Source of the DNA: Phil1 sp964612925
GTDB taxonomy: Bacteria > Bacillota > Clostridia > Christensenellales > CAG-138
Reading direction: 5' to 3'
Length of the DNA: 64,000 nucleotides
NCBI GenBank assembly: GCA_964612925.1
Contig: CAZTFU010000004.1
Location: forward strand, 1-64,000
Shown here: positions 51,377 to 60,335 of the stretch, one piece after another
Numbering within the stretch: the first letter of the stretch is position 1
Layout: every line of letters starts with the position of its first letter
The notes under the pieces: model-generated
The model's database searches: none
What the model saw: only the letters and a program-made list of their open reading frames with translations
What the model was told of the DNA's origin: nothing
Position numbers and translations under genes: made by a program

Positions 51377-51460
51377 TGTGTTCCTTTCCTTTCTTTTTGT
51401 AATACCCGTATTAAATTTATTTATATTATAATCGCTGTGCGTACAAATTACAAGCCCCAT

Positions 51461-51742
51461 TAGGCCCTCTAAGATAATAAACATACGCCTAAAAAGGCAC
51501 TGTTTGGTCAATCACTTCGTTGCTCGGGTCTCGTCATACCTCCAGTATGGCTTCGCCCTCGCGCCTTGTGCTTAGCACAAACATTGCTCTTTTTAGGTGC
51601 TAAGCAGTTTTGAGGTAGATATTTTGTGCCATGACGAAGAAAAAGCGCAGTAAGATACCGGGGCGTATCTTCGAGCATTTTTCTAAAGTCATGGTGCAAA
51701 ATAGCACCTCAAAACCGTGTGTTTATTATCTTAGAGGGCCTA
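51461..51742. mobile_element. MITE-like palindromic element
   Basis: Terminal inverted repeats of 27 bases (51461-51487 and 51716-51742) differ at one position and begin TAGGCCCTCTAAGATAATAA. Both ends start with TA, possibly the target-site duplication used by IS630/mariner transposases. Inside, two long imperfect hairpins fill the element: about 51488-51597 (CCTAAAAA with TTTTTAGG) and 51607-51715 (GTTTTGAGGT to CCATGAC paired with GTCATGG to CCTCAAAAC). It encodes no transposase, so it would need one in trans. Only this copy was seen in the window. Confidence 0.75.
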
Positions 51743-51769
51743 TATAGCCAACTTTCATATTGTGTTCAT

Positions 51770-51798
51770 TTGCATACGGCGGCATACTATGGTATGAT
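51770..51798 (+). promoter_or_regulatory. Promoter of the 51829 gene
   Basis: TTGCAT (51770-51775), 17 bases and TATGAT (51793-51798), 30 bases before the start codon of the next gene. It starts 28 bases after the MITE-like element. Confidence 0.6.
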
Positions 51799-51828
51799 TT
51801 TATTATATGAACATAAAGGAGGCGCAAT

Positions 51829-52404
51829 ATGGCGCGAAACAGCTACGGCATTGCAAAGCGTTCAATATGGTATGTGCTGAGGGCACTTATAATAACGGCG
51901 GCTATCGTGGCACTGTGCCTTGGCGTATTTATAGAAGGACTTCATGTAAGCAACCTGTATATATTGGTAACCGAGGGCATGGCCAAACGTGCGGAGGCCA
52001 TTTTAACATACGGTCAAAGCAGTGACGGCGTTGACCTTACGCCCTATTTTTCTGAGGAATACCTTAACAACGATCACGAAATAGACAGCGGCAAGTATGC
52101 CGATTTTACCGTTGCAAGCTATGATTACCGCGTTGATGTGAAGGAAATATCGGTTTTGCCGTGGAGCAGGCGCGCATACATGACAATCGATGCTCGCCTT
52201 GCCGCAATAAATGCCGCAAGCAACACCGCAGAGGATGAAACGGCACCCGAACTCCCCGAATGGGAAGCGGGTCGCTATCAGGTGGTTTTCAAGCGGGATG
52301 GTTCACGCTGGTACATAAACAGTATAACACTGTTACAGCGCGACCCCGAAGCGGAGGTCAAGCCCACGCCCGACATGAGCCTTTGGCAGGAGGATGCGCA
52401 ATAA
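51829..52404 (+). CDS. Membrane-anchored protein of unknown function
   Basis: 191 residues with AAAGGAGG upstream. A basic N-terminus and one membrane segment (about 14-36, YVLRALIITAAIVALCLGV) precede an extracytoplasmic domain of about 140 residues with alternating strands and helices (YADFTVASYDYRVDVKEISV, GRYQVVFKRDGSRWYINSIT). It ends in a Pro-rich acidic tail. The domain looks like a small alpha-beta module such as those in uncharacterised NTF2-like or DUF-type lipoproteins, but no family is recognised. dusB follows immediately (two bases between stop and start), so it shares the transcript. Confidence 0.8.
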   Translation: MARNSYGIAKRSIWYVLRALIITAAIVALCLGVFIEGLHVSNLYILVTEGMAKRAEAILTYGQSSDGVDLTPYFSEEYLNNDHEIDSGKYADFTVASYDYRVDVKEISVLPWSRRAYMTIDARLAAINAASNTAEDETAPELPEWEAGRYQVVFKRDGSRWYINSITLLQRDPEAEVKPTPDMSLWQEDAQ

Positions 52405-52406
52405 GC

Positions 52407-53384
52407 ATGGGCAACGCTCTCGACATGCTTTTTGCACAGGGTAAAACGCCCGTGCTGCTTGCGCCCATGGCAGGCGTTACGGATGCATCGTTTCGCGGAA
52501 TATGCCGTGAAATGGGTGCGGATTTTTCGTATACCGAAATGATAAGCGCCAAGGGGCTGAAATACAACAACCGCAATACCACTACTCTGCTTGACGCATC
52601 CGAGAGGGAGATTGCCTTGGGCTACGGTGTGCAGCTTTTCGGTGCGGAAAGTGACACGCTTGCGCTTGCGGCGGCAGAGCTTAGCCGCACACAGCCCAAT
52701 CTGAAGCTTATAGATATAAACATGGGTTGCCCTGCCCACAAGATAGTTTCAAACGGCGAAGGCAGTGCGCTTATGAAGGATGAGTGCCTTGCTTCCCGCA
52801 TAATAAGTGCGGTAGTTAAGGCAAGCAAGCTACCCGTTACGGTAAAATTTCGCAAGGGTTGGGACGATGAACACATAAACGCACTCAGCTTTGCCAAAAT
52901 GGCGGAAGAAAGCGGTGCGGCAATGCTGACCGTACACGGCCGCACACGGGCTCAGATGTACAGCGGAGAAGCGGATTGGGATATAATCGCCCGAATAAAG
53001 GCAGAGGTCAAAATACCCGTGATAGGCAACGGAGACATATTCAGCGGAAAGGATGCGCTGAATATGCTTGAATATACCCACTGCGACGGCATAATGGTCG
53101 CCCGCGGTGCCGAAGGAAACCCGTTTATTTTCAGGGAAATACAGGCGGCACTTGCCAACGAGGAATATACTCCGCCCACATATGCCGAGCGTATAGCCGC
53201 GGCCATTGACCACGCGGAACGCCTTACCGAGCGACGCGGCGAACGTGCCATTATTGAAATGCGCAAGCATGTTTCATGGTACCTGTCGGGCATGCGCAAC
53301 AGCGCGTCCCTTCGTGCAAGAGTAAACAGTATAACAAGTCTTGATGAACTGAAGGAACTGCTTTTGACCGTGGTCGAAAACTGA
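52407..53384 (+). CDS. dusB: tRNA-dihydrouridine synthase DusB
   Basis: 325 residues from ATG 52407. It reduces uridine in tRNA to dihydrouridine with FMN and NADPH. The FMN-binding TIM barrel begins with VLLAPMAGVTDASFRGICRE. The catalytic Cys lies in LIDINMGCPAHKIVSNGEGS, and the phosphate-binding LTVHGRTRAQMYSGEADW and GNGDIFSGKDALNML follow. The C-terminal RNA-binding helices carry KHVSWYLSGM. AGGAGG lies 13 bases before ATG within the upstream gene's end, so translation may be coupled. Confidence 0.95.
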   Translation: MGNALDMLFAQGKTPVLLAPMAGVTDASFRGICREMGADFSYTEMISAKGLKYNNRNTTTLLDASEREIALGYGVQLFGAESDTLALAAAELSRTQPNLKLIDINMGCPAHKIVSNGEGSALMKDECLASRIISAVVKASKLPVTVKFRKGWDDEHINALSFAKMAEESGAAMLTVHGRTRAQMYSGEADWDIIARIKAEVKIPVIGNGDIFSGKDALNMLEYTHCDGIMVARGAEGNPFIFREIQAALANEEYTPPTYAERIAAAIDHAERLTERRGERAIIEMRKHVSWYLSGMRNSASLRARVNSITSLDELKELLLTVVEN

Positions 53385-53430
53385 TTTTTCGGCAGGCACG
53401 CTTTATTGATTTATAAATGGAGGTACAACC

Positions 53431-53730
53431 GTGTTTGGTGTTTGGATGGGTGACGCAAACCTGACCGTAATAGTGATAGCCGTATGCGCCGTTATCGTTT
53501 TACCGTTGCAGCTGTTGCTGTGTTTTAAGGTGAAAAGCCAACTGTTGCGGTTGCTGCCCGTGCTGCTTTTGCTTATTGCGGGGGTTGTGTTTATGGCACT
53601 TGCCTCCTCCTCAGAGGGTTGGGACGGTTTAGGTTATTTAATACTTGCGCTTTACTGCGCGTTCATGTTGCTTGCATGCGGCATAGCATGGGTTATTTGG
53701 ACACTCATTCATTATATAAAAAAGAAATAA
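53431..53730 (+). CDS. Small three-helix membrane protein
   Basis: 99 residues, GTG start with GGAGGT six bases upstream. Three hydrophobic segments (about 8-28, 36-55 and 66-92) and short charged ends (KGK-like KKK at the C-terminus) suggest an integral membrane protein. Family not recognised. It lies between dusB and the MFS transporter with short gaps and could be an accessory of the transporter. Confidence 0.75.
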   Translation: MFGVWMGDANLTVIVIAVCAVIVLPLQLLLCFKVKSQLLRLLPVLLLLIAGVVFMALASSSEGWDGLGYLILALYCAFMLLACGIAWVIWTLIHYIKKK

Positions 53731-53740
53731 GGAGCGCATT

Positions 53741-55054
53741 ATGCGGAATAAGGTAGGCGGACGGGCGTGGTTCGCAACGATATTTTTCGGCCTTGTGGGT
53801 CAAATCGCATGGATAGTTGAGAACATGTATTTTTCAACCCTTGCGCAGGATATTTTTGCAAATTCGCACAGGGCGGACATGGCGTATCTTGTCACCACAC
53901 TTATGGTGATACTTTCGGCAATTACCGCAACGCTTACAACGGTCATTGCAGGCAATGCAAGTGACCGCGCAGGCAAACGCAAGCCTTTCATTGCGTGGGG
54001 ATATATAATATGGGGCTTTACCATAATGCTTTTCGCACTTTTACCCATGCGCGTTGAGGAGGGCGGTGTTGCGATAACGGCCGTACTGCTTATAGTATTT
54101 GACTGCATAATGACCGTTGCGGGTTCAACCTCAAACGATGCCGCGTTCAATGCGTGGGTTGCGGACAATACCGATCCGCTCAACCGCGGCAGAGTAAATT
54201 CGGTGCTCAGCGTGCTGAGCGTGGTCGCGGTGGTAATAGTATTTATAGGGCTTGGCGGCATGTATGACGCTGAAGCCGAAAACAATGCGGCATTTTTCAC
54301 AGTGCTTGGCATAATTCCGATAATTGCGGGCATAATAGCGCTGTTTACGCTTACGGATAAGGAAGATATTTGTCCCGCGATATCGGGTGTTGACTTCTTT
54401 TACGGGTTTAAGCCAAGCACCGTGCGCGAAAACCCGCTGTTGTATGTAAGCCTTGCTGCGGCCTGTATTATAGGCATTGCACAGCAGACATTCTTTTCCT
54501 ATCTTATAAACTTTCTTGTAATAACGCTTGACCTTGGGGACGGTTTTGTTGTGCCCATGGCGGTTATAATCGTGCTTGCCGCCGCATTCACGGGCATTTT
54601 CGGTATGTTTGGAGATAAGTTCGGCCGTGCGCGTTTCCGCATGCCATTGCTTATAATGACGGTCGCGGGCACCGCATCATTCTTCTTGCTGCAATATATG
54701 CAGGGTCGGCTCAGAACCGCTGTAATATACATTGGCGGCACGCTTATGATGGGCGGCATACTTTCGCTTACGGCAAGCTTTACATCCACATTTCAAAACC
54801 ATATTCCAAAGGGCTGTGAGGGGCGATATCAGGGCGTGCGCATGTGCTTTACCGTGCTTATTCCCATGATGATAGGCCCCGTGATATCGCTGTTGATCGG
54901 CCTTGATGCAATGGGCATGAACGGCGAAAGCTTTGTGCCGCCGTACACTGTGTTCCTTGCATCGGCCATAGTCGCAATTCTTGCGGCAATACCTATAATC
55001 GCTATGCGCCGCCTTTCAGATAAAGAGGAGCATGCAAACGGCCATACAATTTGA
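53741..55054 (+). CDS. MFS transporter
   Basis: 437 residues and 12 hydrophobic segments. The loop between segments 2 and 3 carries the MFS signature region GNASDRAGKRKPFIAWGYII. The first part (FFGLVGQIAWIVENMYFSTL) and the SLC45/GPH-like spacing suggest a sugar or oligosaccharide permease, though substrate cannot be read from sequence. AAGGAG precedes the ATG. The kinase-like gene that follows starts immediately downstream, so a transported compound may be phosphorylated by it. Confidence 0.87.
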   Translation: MRNKVGGRAWFATIFFGLVGQIAWIVENMYFSTLAQDIFANSHRADMAYLVTTLMVILSAITATLTTVIAGNASDRAGKRKPFIAWGYIIWGFTIMLFALLPMRVEEGGVAITAVLLIVFDCIMTVAGSTSNDAAFNAWVADNTDPLNRGRVNSVLSVLSVVAVVIVFIGLGGMYDAEAENNAAFFTVLGIIPIIAGIIALFTLTDKEDICPAISGVDFFYGFKPSTVRENPLLYVSLAAACIIGIAQQTFFSYLINFLVITLDLGDGFVVPMAVIIVLAAAFTGIFGMFGDKFGRARFRMPLLIMTVAGTASFFLLQYMQGRLRTAVIYIGGTLMMGGILSLTASFTSTFQNHIPKGCEGRYQGVRMCFTVLIPMMIGPVISLLIGLDAMGMNGESFVPPYTVFLASAIVAILAAIPIIAMRRLSDKEEHANGHTI

Positions 55055-55062
55055 AACGAACA

Positions 55063-56127
55063 ATGGAAAAGACAATAGAAACCGAAGTAGTCGAAACAAT
55101 ATTGACCCTGTACGAAATTCGCGGACAGATAGTGGATAAAAAGCCGTACATCCACGCCATAGAGGATAACGGACACATGAAGCTGATATACCGCATTGCG
55201 CTGACGGACGGCAGGGTGCTTGTAATAAAGCTTGTGCATGAGGACGATGACATAAATGCGGAAACGGCCAAGATAGAAAGCCAAAGCCGCTTTTCAGAGG
55301 TCATGCGCCGCCACGGCATAAGCACTCCCGTTAGGTATAAAAGCGGTGACAGCCATGCCGTAGCGTTCACATATCACGATTTGCCGTGCATAGTTACGGT
55401 TGAGGATTGGTGCGGCGATGAGATAACCGAAATCAATACGAATATTGCATACCAAATAGGCGAACTTATGGCGCACATGCACTCCGTCTCACTTGTAAAC
55501 GGGTGCAAAATAGGGTGCGGAACGCTGTTCTCTGCCGCATATTGGAACGATGTGGATGTTTTCCCCGATTTTTGCAAAATAACGGAGAATGAAAAGTTAG
55601 ATCAAGCCATAGTTAATCAAATAAAAACACTACGTGCGGAAAAGCTTGAGCGTTTGCGTGACGTATGGGATACGCTTCCCAAGGCGGCCGTTCAGGGCGA
55701 TATTTCCATAAACAACCTTGTTTTGTCCGAAAACGGACTTACGGTATTTGACTATAATAATGCGGGCGATGAGGTGCTTATCTCCGACCTTGTGATGGAG
55801 GGTCTGCTTACCGCATACGAAATGGACTTGCCGAGCGGCATTAGCGAATCCTATCGGGAGGAGCTATTTCCCGCACTGCTCAAGGGCTACCTTTCCGTAA
55901 GGCCGCTGAGTGAAAATGAAAGCAATGCGGCGTGGGAAGCCTATACGCTGTACCACGCCTTGTGGTTCACAAGGATAGTATATAATGATAATTGTCTTAA
56001 AAAGCTTGTTGAAAACGGAAGCTACGCTGCCGCAAACGGCCTGTTGGAACGCATGCTTGATGATATGTCGGAAGCGGATGACGGAAGGTTTGCAAAGTCC
56101 GCAGGCAACGCCTTACCCCGCGCTTAA
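55063..56127 (+). CDS. Aminoglycoside phosphotransferase/choline-kinase-fold protein
   Basis: 354 residues from ATG 55063; a TTG at 55051 overlaps the transporter stop and is the alternative start, neither having a strong ribosome binding site. The APH fold is indicated by GHMKLIYRIALTDGRVLVIKL (ATP Lys), the loop AAVQGDISINNLVL and the metal-site VFDYNNAGDE. The catalytic loop of the family is HGDLHxxN; here the His is Gln while Asp and Asn remain, so activity is probable but altered. Substrate unknown. Its translation is coupled to the MFS gene, and it ends nine bases before the convergent gene. Confidence 0.8.
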   Translation: MEKTIETEVVETILTLYEIRGQIVDKKPYIHAIEDNGHMKLIYRIALTDGRVLVIKLVHEDDDINAETAKIESQSRFSEVMRRHGISTPVRYKSGDSHAVAFTYHDLPCIVTVEDWCGDEITEINTNIAYQIGELMAHMHSVSLVNGCKIGCGTLFSAAYWNDVDVFPDFCKITENEKLDQAIVNQIKTLRAEKLERLRDVWDTLPKAAVQGDISINNLVLSENGLTVFDYNNAGDEVLISDLVMEGLLTAYEMDLPSGISESYREELFPALLKGYLSVRPLSENESNAAWEAYTLYHALWFTRIVYNDNCLKKLVENGSYAAANGLLERMLDDMSEADDGRFAKSAGNALPRA

Positions 56128-56135
56128 ACGGTTTC

Positions 56136-56648
56136 CTATTCAGGTATGATAAGGCGGCGCAATATCACGCGGTAGCTTGGGCTGTAGGCTGATCTGTACT
56201 CCTCGCTGTGCGATACCACAGGAAAACCCGCCTTTTCGTATTCCGCAAGGTATTTTCTCAGTTCTTCGGTATCAAAGCCGAATGTGCCCGCTTCGCAAAG
56301 CAAATATAATAGTTTAAGCTTTTGCCTGAAGGATTCGATGTTGCCCCGCACGGCATTGGCCGTTGCCGCAAATGCCGAATTCACCGTTTCAAGCGGCATT
56401 GTGCACACATCAAGCGCGGCAAGATTAAGCCGCACAAGCCCGCCGCCTATTTGCTCGTACAGCGGAATATCGGTGCGCGGATGCGTAGCCGCGTATTCCG
56501 CGCGCAGCCTTTCAAGCGCGGCAGCCTCGTTTTTCACCATATGGCCGCTGCCGAATTCGTTTTGATATATAAGCTTCACGGCGTCCGCAGGCCGCATGAG
56601 TGGGTAGCGCGCCGCATGCCACATAAGTACATTCCTTAATTCTTCCAT
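56136..56648 (-). CDS. Conserved-looking cytoplasmic protein, leaderless mRNA
   Basis: 170 residues from ATG 56648. No signal peptide or membrane segment is seen; the sequence looks mainly helical, with phrases such as HAARYPLMRPADAVKLIYQN and YLAEYEKAGFPVVSHSEEY. The family is not recognised. A promoter TTGTGT-17-TATAAT (56684-56656) ends seven bases before the ATG, leaving no space for a Shine-Dalgarno sequence, which strongly suggests leaderless translation. Open reading extends upstream without good signals and was not included. It converges on the kinase-like gene. Confidence 0.75.
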   Translation of the reverse strand: MEELRNVLMWHAARYPLMRPADAVKLIYQNEFGSGHMVKNEAAALERLRAEYAATHPRTDIPLYEQIGGGLVRLNLAALDVCTMPLETVNSAFAATANAVRGNIESFRQKLKLLYLLCEAGTFGFDTEELRKYLAEYEKAGFPVVSHSEEYRSAYSPSYRVILRRLIIPE

Positions 56649-56655
56649 AAAAAAT

Positions 56656-56684
56656 ATTATACCATTTTGCCGTATAGCACACAA
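56656..56684 (-). promoter_or_regulatory. Promoter of the 56648 gene (leaderless)
   Basis: On the minus strand TTGTGT (56684-56679), 17 bases and TATAAT (56661-56656) lie seven bases before the ATG at 56648. Confidence 0.7.
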
Positions 56685-56787
56685 GTCGCACCATGCAGAC
56701 GTGCCATCACGCGGCATATTTTCGATATGGCCTATGATATATAGTTTGGTATATAGTATAACAATATTTCGGATATGCCCCGCACGA

Positions 56788-56817
56788 TTGACAAAATTCA
56801 TAACCGTCCCTTATAAT
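56788..56817 (+). promoter_or_regulatory. Promoter of the hydrogenase operon
   Basis: TTGACA (56788-56793) and TATAAT (56812-56817) are both perfect consensus hexamers with an 18-base spacer, 44 bases before the hydrogenase start. It is the strongest promoter seen in the window. Confidence 0.85.
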
Positions 56818-56861
56818 TAGACTGATGGAATTTGGCGGCATACGCCGAAAAGGAGAAGCTA

Positions 56862-58373
56862 ATGGCCCTGTTATTTGATACCCATGTTCAGAAAATGAAA
56901 TACAACGTCCTTAGGGAGGTTGCCAAGCTTGCTTACAGAAACGAGCTTACACCGCAGAGGATAATGGAGATAGCCCCGCGTATAATACCGGACGGCAAAC
57001 CCAATTTCCGCTGCTGTATATATAAGGAAAGAGCTATTATAAACGAGCGTGTAAGTATGGCGCTCGGCGGTGAAGAGGACGGAACGGTTATAAGCGTACT
57101 GCCCATTGCATGCGATGAATGCCCCGTTGACGGTATTCAGGTAACGGATGCATGCCGCGGTTGCCTTGCACACCGCTGTAAGGACAATTGCCCGCGCGAT
57201 GCGATAAGCATTGTCAATCACAAGGCCGTTATAGATAAGGAAAAGTGCATCGAATGCGGCAAGTGCATGAGCGTCTGCCCCTATTCCGCAATAGTTAAGC
57301 ATACGCGCCCGTGCGTAAACGCATGCAAGGCCCAAGCTATACACATCGATCAGGAAACCGAAAAGGCCGTTATAGACGATGAAAAGTGCATTTCCTGCGG
57401 CGCATGTGTGTACCAGTGCCCATTTGGCGCAATAACGGATAAGTCTTATATTACAAACGTAATATCCCTTATACGCAATTCCAATTTGAACACGGATTAC
57501 CATGTATACGCCGTGGTCGCGCCGAGCATGGCCAGCCAATACCCCAACGCCCGCCCCGAACAGGTAGTCGCGGGCATAAAGGCACTGGGCTTCCATGCCG
57601 TGGTGGAGGCCGCATGGGGTGCGGACATGATAGCATGGCTTGAATCGCAGGAGCTGAAGGAGAAGGGCTTCCTTACCTCATCCTGCTGCCCTGCATTCGT
57701 AAATTACATAAAGCGGCATTTCCCCTCACTTGAGGAGCATATTTCGCACAACCTATCCCCCATGGCCGAAATGGCAAAATGGCTGCACGAGATAGACCCG
57801 ACCTGCCACGTGGTATTCATAGGACCCTGCATAGCAAAGAAGGCGGAAACCAAGTATACCGATGCCGGCAAGTATGTGGATTACACGATAACATTTGAAG
57901 AAATGCAGGCGATGTTCTCCGCCCGCGGAATAGACGTTACCGCAATGCCCAATGCGGAGCTTGACAATGCATCCTTCTACGGGCGCATATTCGCGCGCTG
58001 CGGCGGCCTTGCCGAAGCCGTTACGGAAGCATTTAAGGAGCAGGGCGTGACCGATGATGAATTCAAGCTTAACGCCATATCCTGCAATGGCATAGCCGAA
58101 TGCAAAACCGCCCTTTTCAAAAAGCAAAAGGGTCTGCTGAAAGAAAACTTTATTGAGGGCATGGCCTGCGTGAACGGCTGCATAGGCGGCCCCGCATGTC
58201 TTAGCCACAGTTCAAAGAATTTTGCCCAAGTCGATGCATACGGTCGATCCTCCACGGAGAATACCATTGCGGACGCAATAAGGGTAATTCAGATACTTAC
58301 ACCCACCATAGGCAGTGAAGGATACTGCGAAATGCCTGTAGAGGGTCAAGCAAGCAACACGAACGAAGAATAA
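56862..58373 (+). CDS. [FeFe] hydrogenase, group-B-like
   Basis: 503 residues from ATG 56862 with AAAGGAGA upstream. The N-terminal part carries two classical 4Fe-4S clusters, CIECGKCMSVCPYS and CISCGACVYQCPFG, preceded by further Cys residues (CRGCLAHRCKDNCP). The H-cluster domain has L1 TSSCCPAF (Cys275, Cys276), L2 FIGPCIAKKAE (Cys323) and L3 GMACVNGCIGGPAC (Cys436, Cys440). These motifs match group B hydrogenases rather than the classic TSCCPGW/MPCTAKKFE of group A. The enzyme couples ferredoxin oxidation to hydrogen production or uptake in the cytoplasm. Maturation genes hydEFG are not in this window. It is first in an operon with a 2Fe-2S protein, a sensory hydrogenase and a phosphatase. 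Confidence 0.92.
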   Translation: MALLFDTHVQKMKYNVLREVAKLAYRNELTPQRIMEIAPRIIPDGKPNFRCCIYKERAIINERVSMALGGEEDGTVISVLPIACDECPVDGIQVTDACRGCLAHRCKDNCPRDAISIVNHKAVIDKEKCIECGKCMSVCPYSAIVKHTRPCVNACKAQAIHIDQETEKAVIDDEKCISCGACVYQCPFGAITDKSYITNVISLIRNSNLNTDYHVYAVVAPSMASQYPNARPEQVVAGIKALGFHAVVEAAWGADMIAWLESQELKEKGFLTSSCCPAFVNYIKRHFPSLEEHISHNLSPMAEMAKWLHEIDPTCHVVFIGPCIAKKAETKYTDAGKYVDYTITFEEMQAMFSARGIDVTAMPNAELDNASFYGRIFARCGGLAEAVTEAFKEQGVTDDEFKLNAISCNGIAECKTALFKKQKGLLKENFIEGMACVNGCIGGPACLSHSSKNFAQVDAYGRSSTENTIADAIRVIQILTPTIGSEGYCEMPVEGQASNTNEE

Positions 58374-58392
58374 TTAAGCGGAGGTAAGAATA

Positions 58393-58641
58393 ATGACAAC
58401 CATTTCCGTATGTATCGGCAGTGCATGCCACAAAAGGGGCTCCTATGCATTGATGGACAAGTTCAAGCAGCTTGTTGAGCAATACAACGTAGCCGACAAA
58501 GTAAACGTTTTGCCCGTATTCTGCCTTGGCGAATGTGCAAACGGCATATCCGTAAAAATTGATGATAAGCTTGTGCTTGGCGTGTGCATTGAAAACGCCC
58601 AAAGCATATTTGAAGAACAGGTTCTTTCAAGGCTTAACTAA
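58393..58641 (+). CDS. 2Fe-2S thioredoxin-like ferredoxin (NuoE/HydC-like)
   Basis: 82 residues, thioredoxin-like fold of the NuoE C-terminal type. Four Cys ligands are in place: CIGSACHKRG and FCLGECANG. CGGAGG lies before the ATG. Its position between two hydrogenase-type proteins suggests it passes electrons to or from one of them, in the manner of the HydC or NuoE subunits of NAD-linked hydrogenases. No NuoF-like flavoprotein is encoded here. Confidence 0.9.
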   Translation: MTTISVCIGSACHKRGSYALMDKFKQLVEQYNVADKVNVLPVFCLGECANGISVKIDDKLVLGVCIENAQSIFEEQVLSRLN

Positions 58642-58656
58642 TCGGGTGCGTGCGGC

Positions 58657-60330
58657 ATGGGCATACTTCAATTTGAAAGCGTAAACTGTAAGGATTGCTG
58701 CAAATGCATAGGCGTTTGCCCCATAAAGGCCATAGAGGTAAAAAATCACCGTGCAACAATAGTTGAACGGGATTGCATACTGTGCGGAAACTGTACAATC
58801 GCCTGCCCACAGCACACGAAGCACGGTGCCGACGAAACGGATGCGGTAAAGGCACTGCTTAATTCGGACAGGCGCGTTTATGCAAGCGTTGCGCCGTCAT
58901 ATGCCGCGTATTTTGACGGTTGCGGCTTTGGCGCACTGCGCAATGCGCTAAAGCAGCTCGGCTTTTATGATGCCCGTGAAACGGCGGAGGGCGCATATCT
59001 TGTAAAGAGCGAATACGAACGTCTTTTAAGCGGCGGCATAAAAAAGCCCGTGATCTCCTCCTGCTGTACAACACTTAATCTATATATACAAAAGCATTGT
59101 CCGGAGGCTATAGATCTGCTTGCGCCCGTGCTTACCCCCATGCAGGCACACGCAAAGCTTATACACGAATCGGACTCCACTGCCGCAATAGTTTTCATAG
59201 GGCCGTGCATATCAAAAAAGGCCGAATGTAAGCAGAACGGTAGCGAGCTTGAATATGCCATAACCTTTGACGAGCTTGACGATTGGTTCACCGCCTCGCA
59301 TATATCGGTTGTGCCCTGTGAAGATGAAGAAACAAGGCTTTCGCGCTTCTTCCCCGTATCTGGCGGCATACTTAACACAATGCAGCGCCAAAACGGCATA
59401 AATTACGTTGCCGTTGACGGGCCCGAAGCCTGCATGAGTGCCGTGCGCGATGCGCTTGACGGCAAGCTTGACGGTTGCTTTATAGAAATGAGCTTTTGCG
59501 AGGGCAGCTGCATAGGCGGCCCCGTATTCCGCGGCATGAACAGAAGCACCGCAAGGAGCTATGTTGAAATTGCAAAGGATGCCGATGGCGAAAACGATTT
59601 CGGTATTGAGCCGATAGAAAATATACACACCGCCTTCAAGGATGAACGCACATACTACATGCCCCCGACCGAAAAGCAGATTTTGGCCGTGTTCAAAAAA
59701 ATGGGTAAGGAAGGCCCGCAGGATGAGCTCAACTGCGGAATGTGCGGTTATGCCTCCTGCCGTGAAAAGGCAATAGCCGTGCTTATGGGCAGGGCGGAAA
59801 TAACCATGTGCATGCCGTACATGAAAAAGCGTGCGGAATCGTTCTCGGATAAAATACTCAGCATCACGCCCGACGCCATATTGGCGGTCGATATGGACCT
59901 TCGCGTACAGCAGATAAACAATGCCGCCTGCGATATGTTCGGCGTACAGCCTGCGGATATTTTGGGGCGCGAGGTAAGTGCTCTGCTTGATGAGTTTGAC
60001 TTTGTCGATCTTATTTCAAGCGGTGAGGCCGCACACGAAAAGTTTGCCTATCTTGCCGAATACAATCTTTATTTGAAGCAATCCCTTTACTATGATGCTT
60101 CAAGCGGCATAGTCATTTGCATAATGAAGAACATGACCCGCGAAAAGCAGCGGCAAAACATGGTCATGCGGCACAAAACGCAGGTTGCGGGCATGGCGGA
60201 TGACATAGTTGATAAACAGCTTAGGATAGTACACGAAATAGCATCGCTGCTTGGCGAATCCGCGGCGGAAACAAAGGTTGCGATATCCCGCCTGAAGGAA
60301 GCCGTTATGCTTGAAAATGAGGAGCAGTAA
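58657..60330 (+). CDS. Sensory [FeFe] hydrogenase (HydS/group C-like) with PAS domain
   Basis: 557 residues. Two N-terminal 4Fe-4S clusters (CKDCCKCIGVCPIKA, CILCGNCTIACPQ) precede an H-cluster domain with variant motifs: L1 SSCCTTL, L2 FIGPCISKKAE and L3 SFCEGSCIGGP. A further cluster-type CGMCGYASCREKAIAV and MGRAEITMC follow (about 365-390). A PAS domain (about 410-500) begins near SITPDAILAVDMDLRVQQIN, followed by a helical signalling end. Group C hydrogenases are thought to sense hydrogen or redox state and signal through PAS domains rather than produce bulk hydrogen. The downstream SpoIIE-type phosphatase is a natural output. The start ATG lacks a strong ribosome binding site and lies 15 bases after the previous stop. 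Confidence 0.9.
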   Translation: MGILQFESVNCKDCCKCIGVCPIKAIEVKNHRATIVERDCILCGNCTIACPQHTKHGADETDAVKALLNSDRRVYASVAPSYAAYFDGCGFGALRNALKQLGFYDARETAEGAYLVKSEYERLLSGGIKKPVISSCCTTLNLYIQKHCPEAIDLLAPVLTPMQAHAKLIHESDSTAAIVFIGPCISKKAECKQNGSELEYAITFDELDDWFTASHISVVPCEDEETRLSRFFPVSGGILNTMQRQNGINYVAVDGPEACMSAVRDALDGKLDGCFIEMSFCEGSCIGGPVFRGMNRSTARSYVEIAKDADGENDFGIEPIENIHTAFKDERTYYMPPTEKQILAVFKKMGKEGPQDELNCGMCGYASCREKAIAVLMGRAEITMCMPYMKKRAESFSDKILSITPDAILAVDMDLRVQQINNAACDMFGVQPADILGREVSALLDEFDFVDLISSGEAAHEKFAYLAEYNLYLKQSLYYDASSGIVICIMKNMTREKQRQNMVMRHKTQVAGMADDIVDKQLRIVHEIASLLGESAAETKVAISRLKEAVMLENEEQ

Positions 60331-60335
60331 GCAAT

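Larger units (their letters stand above)
51377..51828. other. Intergenic region with a MITE-like element
   Basis: 452 bases without a supportable gene. It holds a 282-bp element with 27-bp terminal inverted repeats (51461-51742) and a promoter for the next gene (51770-51798). A 63-residue open frame at 51508-51699 lies inside the element and is regarded as chance. Confidence 0.7.

Noticed and set aside
51508..51699. 63-residue frame inside the MITE-like element
   Set aside because: No ribosome binding site; sequence follows from the hairpins.
56871..57596. 241-residue minus-strand frame opposite the hydrogenase
   Set aside because: Antisense to the ferredoxin-type cluster motifs, with no independent support.
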